Assembly (NCBI GenBank): GCA_030824835.1 | Contig: JAPJRA010000008.1 | Location: 1-21,718, forward strand | DNA: 21,718 nucleotides | From: Geminicoccaceae bacterium | GTDB lineage: Bacteria > Pseudomonadota > Alphaproteobacteria > Geminicoccales > Geminicoccaceae | Reading direction: 5' to 3' | Shown: piece by piece, positions 18,004-21,718 of the stretch | How positions within the stretch are numbered: position 1 is the first letter of the stretch | How the letters are laid out: the number at the start of each line of letters is the position of its first letter | Translations under genes and position numbers: made by a program | The notes under the pieces: model-generated | Databases searched by the model: none | What the model was told of the DNA's origin: nothing | The model's input: the letters and a program-made list of their open reading frames with translations, nothing else

Positions 18004-18298
18004 TGCTTCAACCTTGTCAGACTTGGCCAACGGACCTCTGCCGAATTTCTCGCACCGCAGCGCGTTCCTTGGCGCAATACATATTTCAGTTCAAGAACGT
18101 ACCGCCGACAAGGTTCCGTTAGACGGCCGCCGTTGCCGAAAGTAGCTGGTTAACCAAGGCTACGCTAAGGCTTTTTGGCGCCGTTCCAATGCATACTGCA
18201 GTGCGGCGTGGCGACGCGACCGTGGTCCGGTCGCGGCCTGTGGCACGCGCCCGCCGGGGTTGCCTTGACCCGATCGGCGGCGGTAAGATGCTGCCCGT
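18004..18298. promoter_or_regulatory. Intergenic region between opgG and tRNA-Leu
   Basis: About 295 bases with no supported gene. It must hold the promoter of opgGH (leftward) and that of the tRNA (rightward). Visible structure: a relatively AT-rich patch around 18076-18095, a 10-bp palindrome TGGTTAACCA at 18147-18156, the 8-bp palindrome ACTGCAGT at 18195-18202, and a GC-rich 8-bp inverted repeat at 18215-18235. A TTGACC box at 18265-18270 lies just before the tRNA, but no fitting -10 hexamer follows. Confidence 0.4.
18215..18235. repeat. Perfect 8-bp inverted repeat with 5-base loop
   Basis: CGCGACCG and CGGTCGCG flank TGGTC, about 65 bases before the tRNA gene and about 210 bases upstream of opgG. 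It is not after any gene that it could terminate, because the flanking genes point away from it. It could be an operator or part of a leader RNA for either side. No further function can be read from the sequence. Confidence 0.5.
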
Positions 18299-18385
18299 GC
18301 CCCTGTGGCGAAATTGGTAGACGCGGCAGACTCAAAATCTGTTTCGGGCGACCGAGTGCTGGTTCGAGTCCGGCCAGGGGCACCA
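18299..18385 (+). tRNA. tRNA-Leu (anticodon CAA)
   Basis: Class II tRNA of 87 bases including the encoded CCA. The acceptor strands GCCCCTG (18299-18305) and CAGGGGC (18375-18381) pair perfectly, followed by the discriminator A and CCA. The D-loop contains TTGGTAGAC. The anticodon loop CTCAAAA carries CAA at 18333-18335, flanked by the GCAGA/TCTGT stem. A long variable arm follows, as required for Leu, and the T-loop has the GGTTCGAGTCC pattern. It reads UUG codons. No integrase or repeated tRNA 3' end is seen nearby, so there is no sign of an integrated element. Confidence 0.97.
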
Positions 18386-18545
18386 AGGTCCTAATATGCG
18401 TGCGGCGCAACACCGAAAAGCACCTTGGCTGGGCTGGCGGGGATCGGCCGACTGATGCCTGACCTCACGGTCGCCACGGCTATCCAGAGCCGCGTCCATC
18501 GTTACTTCAGCGACTTGCACGATCCCCTGGTTTCTCCGCTTGGCG
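18386..18545. other. Gap between tRNA-Leu and the DeoR gene, no gene seen
   Basis: About 160 bases between the tRNA and the 3' end of the leftward regulator gene. I see no T-rich terminator. A small inverted repeat, GGCGT-C-ACGCC at 18542-18552, overlaps the stop of the regulator gene and is the only candidate end signal. Confidence 0.3.
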
Positions 18546-19343
18546 TCACGCCGTGATCTGGCGTGGGAGGGGCAACGAGTTGGTGCGGTCATGGATGACC
18601 CTCACCCCAGCCTCGGCGAAGATGCCGGCGAACGGCTCGGGTGGGCGGCGGTTGGTGACGACGAGCAGATCCTCCTTGAAATCAAAGGTGCGCACCGAGG
18701 CTCGCCGGCCGAACTTGCTGTCGTCGACGAGCAGTAGGCCACGGCTGCTCTGCGTGATCAGTGCCCTGCGCAGGTCCGATTCTTCCTCGGCATAGTCCAT
18801 CCAACCATGCTGCGCATCGCAGGCGGCGATCCCCATAACCGCGAGATCGAACACGAACCGGCGCACGAAGGCGATCGTGTCGCCGCCGAGCACGGCATTG
18901 TCGTTGGCCCGCACCCAACCGGGCGTCACCTTGACCTTGATACCGGCTTCCGGCGCCAGCAGGCGGGCGATGTCGAGCGAGTTGGTCACCAACTGCAGGT
19001 GCCGCCTACCGGCCAGCGCCCGGGCGAACGCCATCGGTGTCGAACCGGTGTCGACAAAGATCGACATGCCGTCCGCCACCAAACCGGCCGCGATGACCCC
19101 GATCCGGGCCTTCTCTCGCGGCCGGATCCGCGCCCGTTCGAGCAGCGGTTGTTCCTCGTCAGGGCGGAACTGCACCGCGCCGCCATGGACCCGCCGCAAT
19201 CGGCCCAACGCCTCGAGCTCAGTCAGGTCGCGCCGGATCGTCTCCTCGCTGACGGCCAATTCATGGGCCATGTCGATCGCCCTGATCCGGCCGTTACTCT
19301 CCAGGCGCTTGAGGATGGTGTCGTGGCGATGGGCGGAGAGCAT
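18546..19343 (-). CDS. DeoR-family transcriptional regulator
   Basis: Sugar-type repressor of 265 residues. The N-terminal DeoR winged helix-turn-helix is at about 8-56, with VSEETIRRDLTELEALGRL as the recognition region and HGGAV at its end. The C-terminal DeoRC effector domain has the phosphate-binding type loop VDTGST (97-102), then LVTNSLDIA, and DDSKFGRRA, which fits a phosphorylated sugar or polyol effector. The ATG is six bases after the stop of the GMC oxidoreductase gene on the same strand, with TAGG of that stop region as a weak ribosome-binding site. It most likely controls its own operon. It resembles GlpR-type regulators in general form, but the glp operon is more than 12 kb away and there is no direct evidence linking them. 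Confidence 0.92.
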   Translation of the reverse strand: MLSAHRHDTILKRLESNGRIRAIDMAHELAVSEETIRRDLTELEALGRLRRVHGGAVQFRPDEEQPLLERARIRPREKARIGVIAAGLVADGMSIFVDTGSTPMAFARALAGRRHLQLVTNSLDIARLLAPEAGIKVKVTPGWVRANDNAVLGGDTIAFVRRFVFDLAVMGIAACDAQHGWMDYAEEESDLRRALITQSSRGLLLVDDSKFGRRASVRTFDFKEDLLVVTNRRPPEPFAGIFAEAGVRVIHDRTNSLPLPRQITA

Positions 19344-19349
19344 GAAAGC

Positions 19350-20933
19350 CTAGCAGCCAGCAGTCTTCAACTCATCCGCGATTTTCTCACCGATCATGAT
19401 CGTCGTAAAGTTGGTGTTGGCACGACAGTCGAGCGGCATGATCGAAGCATCCACCACCATCAGTCCGTCGATGCCGGTGACGCGGCACGACGGATCGACC
19501 ACGGTGCGCCCGGTCGGCACACCGGCGGGACCCATGACGCAGCCACCGGCACCATGCTGGCAGTCGTTGCAGTCGGTCATCAGCCAGGCGTCGATCTCGT
19601 CGTCCGGGGCTGTCGCGAGATCGCTCAGCGGCTGACCGGTGCTGCCGAGCTCGATGCGACGCACGATCCCCTGGACCGCGGAATCGGCACCGATCCGAAA
19701 CAGCCGTCGTGCACCGTCACGCAGACGTGCCAGATCGTCCGGGTGGTCGAGCATGCGTTCGTCGATCACGGGCTGGACGGCTGGATCGGCCGAGGCCAGC
19801 CGGACGGTCCCCCGGCTCTTGGTCTCGAACAGCGCAACGTGGATGCCGGCCTCGCCGAACTGGGCCGCATCCTCGGCGATGCCGACGCCACCATGGTTCA
19901 TCGGCAGGAAAAGCATGTCGGCGAAGGAGCCGCCGGACAAACCCGAGCTGAACTTGACGCAGCAGTTGGTGTGCCGCGCATCCGGGTCGGTCGGCCGCAG
20001 CTCCGAACGCAGCTTCAACTCCAGCCGCACGTTCGGATGATCGAAGAAGCCGTCGCCGACCGGCAGGTCAATGACCGGCAGAATACCGTGTTCCTTCAGG
20101 TGCGCAGCATGTCCGATTCCGCTGCGCATCAAGATCGCCGGGCTGTGCACGCAGCCCGCAGACAGGATCACCAGATGTGCCTTCAGATCGGTGTTCTCGC
20201 CATGCCGCCGCACGCGGACGCCCGTCGCCTGCCTGCCCTCGACCAGCACCCGGTCGACCAGCGCATCGCCGAGAATGGTGAGATTCGGGCGGTCGCGCAC
20301 GGGCTCGAGATAGCCGTCGGCGGTCGAGACTCGCCGGCCGTCGCGCGAGTTGATGGCATAGGTGCACACGCCCAGCGCGTCGGGCGCGTTCAGGTCGGCG
20401 CACCACGGATGACCTTGCGCCAGCGCGGCATCGCGCAGCGCCAGATCCACCGGTCCCCAGCTCTCCTGTGGAGCACGATATACCGGGATCGGGCCGCCCT
20501 TGCCATGCCAGGGCTCGTCGCCGAAAGCGAGATCGTCTTCCAGCGTCCTGAAATGCGGCAGCACGTGATCGGGCGACCATCCCTCGCAACCCGCCTCCGC
20601 CCAGTCCTCGAACGCCGGCAGCACGCCTCGGATCGCGATCTGCCCGTTGACCGAAGTACTCCCGCCGATACCGCGCCCGCGCCAGTAGAGGCGTGGCTCC
20701 TGTCGGCTCGTGCGCCGCGCCGCGAGATCGGCCCAGAGGAAGCGCTGCTGCAGGTGGGGCGGGTTGAGCAGGTTGAACGGGTTGGGACTGGCCATCTCAG
20801 CGGGGCGCTCGGCCGTTCGCCAGTTCTCTCCGGCCTCCAGCAGCAGAACCCGGCGCCTCGGGTCCTCGCTGAGCCGGACGGCGAGCACGCAGCCGGCGGC
20901 ACCGGCACCCACCACGATGACGTCGGCATCCAT
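19350..20933 (-). CDS. GMC-family FAD-dependent oxidoreductase (choline dehydrogenase-like)
   Basis: Flavin oxidoreductase of the glucose-methanol-choline family, 527 residues, which oxidises an alcohol group. The FAD-binding fold is at the N-terminus (VIVVGAGAAG, 5-14; EAG near 36). The two GMC signatures are GRGIGGSTSVNG (about 81-92) and SAGCVHSPAILMRSGIG. The catalytic pair is His460 in DCQHGAGGC and Asn506 in RANTNF, aligning with His466/Asn510 of choline oxidase. Unusually, three cysteines (455, 458, 465) surround the catalytic His. ATG 20933 has AGGGAGGA five bases upstream. The neighbours are a peptide-type ABC ATPase upstream and a DeoR regulator downstream, suggesting oxidation of an imported substrate. 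True choline activity is not indicated. Confidence 0.93.
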   Translation of the reverse strand: MDADVIVVGAGAAGCVLAVRLSEDPRRRVLLLEAGENWRTAERPAEMASPNPFNLLNPPHLQQRFLWADLAARRTSRQEPRLYWRGRGIGGSTSVNGQIAIRGVLPAFEDWAEAGCEGWSPDHVLPHFRTLEDDLAFGDEPWHGKGGPIPVYRAPQESWGPVDLALRDAALAQGHPWCADLNAPDALGVCTYAINSRDGRRVSTADGYLEPVRDRPNLTILGDALVDRVLVEGRQATGVRVRRHGENTDLKAHLVILSAGCVHSPAILMRSGIGHAAHLKEHGILPVIDLPVGDGFFDHPNVRLELKLRSELRPTDPDARHTNCCVKFSSGLSGGSFADMLFLPMNHGGVGIAEDAAQFGEAGIHVALFETKSRGTVRLASADPAVQPVIDERMLDHPDDLARLRDGARRLFRIGADSAVQGIVRRIELGSTGQPLSDLATAPDDEIDAWLMTDCNDCQHGAGGCVMGPAGVPTGRTVVDPSCRVTGIDGLMVVDASIMPLDCRANTNFTTIMIGEKIADELKTAGC

Positions 20934-20950
20934 GGCATTCCTCCCTGGCT

Positions 20951-21718
20951 TCAAGCCGCCTTAGGCGCCCGCTCGTCGCTCTCGACCAGATGGCAGGCGG
21001 CTACACGGCCGGACCCGCGCGGGTAGAGCGGCGGCTCCTCAATGCGGCAGCGTTCGAAGGCAAGTGGGCAGCGGGCACGGAAGCTGCAGCCGGTCGGCAG
21101 ATCGATCGGACTCGGCGGCTCGCCTTCGAGCAGGCAGTCCTCGGTCTTGTACGGCTGCTCCTCCAGCACCGGCACGGCTGACAGCAACGCGCGCGTGTAA
21201 GGGTGGCCGGGGTCGAAGAACACGGTGCCCGTGTCGGCCAGTTCGACGATCTTGCCCAGGTACATGACCGCGATCCGCGAGCACACCTTACGGACCATGG
21301 CGAGATCGTGGCTGATGAACAGATAGGTCAGCCGATGCGCCTGCTGCAGCTTGGCGAACAGGTCGAGCAGCCGACCCTGCTCCATCGGGTCGAGGGCCGA
21401 CAGCGTCTCGTCCAGGATCAGCAGGCGCGGCTCCAGTACCAGTGCCCGGGCGATGTTGATCCGCTGCCGCTGACCGGCGCTCAGGCCCACCGGCAGTCGG
21501 TCAGCAAGATCGGCCGATAATCCGACCTCGGCCATCACATCCTTTACCTTGTCGGCGATCTCGCGGCGGGCAATGCCGTGCACCTTCAGCGGCAGTGCTA
21601 TCGTCCTGGCGACGGTCAGGTTCGGCGGGATGCAGTTGTAGGGGTCCTGCAGCAGCAGCTGGAAGCCGCGGCGCATGGTGAGCAGCTGCGCGCGGCCCAT
21701 GGCGGCTATGTCCTGACC
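20951..21718 (-). CDS. Oligopeptide/dipeptide-type ABC transporter ATP-binding protein (5' partial)
   Basis: Cytoplasmic ATPase of a peptide/nickel-class (DppF/OppF) importer. The frame runs off the right edge, so the N-terminus with Walker A is missing. Counting from the Met at 21700, one sees the Q-loop Gln18 in LLLQDPYN and a slightly changed signature LSAGQ at 73-77. Walker B is LLILDE (93-98), followed by TLSALD and the H-loop ISHD with His131. The C-terminal oligopeptide-transport extension follows, with four cysteines at 205, 211, 218 and 236. Some DppD-type ATPases bind an iron-sulfur cluster there. It ends 17 bases before the GMC oxidoreductase gene, so both are likely co-transcribed with permease genes outside the window. 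The cargo need not be a peptide. Confidence 0.92.
   Translation of the reverse strand, partial: GQDIAAMGRAQLLTMRRGFQLLLQDPYNCIPPNLTVARTIALPLKVHGIARREIADKVKDVMAEVGLSADLADRLPVGLSAGQRQRINIARALVLEPRLLILDETLSALDPMEQGRLLDLFAKLQQAHRLTYLFISHDLAMVRKVCSRIAVMYLGKIVELADTGTVFFDPGHPYTRALLSAVPVLEEQPYKTEDCLLEGEPPSPIDLPTGCSFRARCPLAFERCRIEEPPLYPRGSGRVAACHLVESDERAPKAA

Noticed and set aside
18265..18292. TTGACC as promoter of tRNA-Leu
   Set aside because: The -35 box is good but nothing like a -10 hexamer follows at 16-18 bases, and transcription would start exactly at the mature tRNA end.
18299..18545. tRNA-Leu as an attachment site of an integrated element
   Set aside because: No integrase, no repeat of the tRNA 3' end and no change in gene character beside it within the window.
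18165..18592. Small open frames over the tRNA on both strands, with PLAGLEPALG- and CPWPDSNQH-like peptides
   Set aside because: These are well-known false proteins produced by translating through tRNA-Leu sequences.
18546..19343. Naming the DeoR regulator GlpR of the glycerol operon
   Set aside because: It sits in another operon more than 12 kb from glpV on the opposite strand; the family resemblance alone does not support the assignment.
18807..21026. A 739-residue open frame on the plus strand opposite the DeoR and GMC genes
   Set aside because: It spans three confidently assigned minus-strand genes and has the repetitive Arg/Gln/His composition of an antisense shadow.

Overview
The window comes from a GC-rich proteobacterial chromosome, most likely an alphaproteobacterium of the Rhodospirillales/Hyphomicrobiales kind. 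The evidence is a glpSTPQUV-type glycerol ABC operon of the type described in Rhizobium, strong GC3 bias, many GTG/TTG starts, 4-bp stop/start overlaps, and a tripartite TRAP transporter. It is a dense, metabolically oriented region. I see no phage genes, insertion sequences, integrases or CRISPR arrays. About twenty features are supported and no intergenic gap exceeds 300 bases.

Layout, left to right. (1) 1-6048, plus strand: a six-gene glycerol-type ABC importer. It has two different ATPases (GlpS, cut by the left edge; GlpT), two permeases (GlpP, GlpQ), a small DUF2160-type membrane protein (GlpU) and a large periplasmic binding protein (GlpV). A UUCG-capped hairpin follows glpV. (2) 6195-7622, plus: a CLC-type chloride/proton exchanger with both diagnostic glutamates. 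(3) 7627-8241, minus: a glutathione S-transferase, convergent with the CLC gene. (4) 8359-10820, plus: an acyl-CoA dehydrogenase whose stop overlaps the start of a GT4 glycosyltransferase. (5) 11022-13876, plus: a TRAP transporter with binding protein, small subunit and large subunit (DctPQM type). (6) 18003-13889, minus: opgG/opgD then opgH, for periplasmic (osmoregulated) glucan synthesis. (7) 18299-18385, plus: tRNA-Leu(CAA) with encoded CCA. (8) 21718-18546, minus: the 3' part of an oligopeptide-type ABC ATPase, a GMC-family flavin oxidoreductase and a DeoR-family repressor, spaced as one operon.

How the parts work together: the glp operon imports glycerol or a related small polyol through a transporter whose two ATPases are complementary. 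GlpT keeps the Walker and His elements while GlpS keeps the LSGGQ signature, so only one of the two ATP sites looks canonical. The TRAP system imports an organic acid using an ion gradient. OpgG/OpgH and CLC fit adaptation to osmotic, ionic or acid stress. The right-hand operon looks like uptake plus oxidation of an unidentified alcohol-bearing substrate under a local DeoR regulator. The most interesting points are the asymmetric GlpS/GlpT ATP sites, the function-unknown GlpU, the DppF-GMC-DeoR locus, the coupling of an acyl-CoA dehydrogenase to a glycosyltransferase, and an unexplained perfect 8-bp inverted repeat between opgG and the tRNA gene. I did not find a clearly new type of system.
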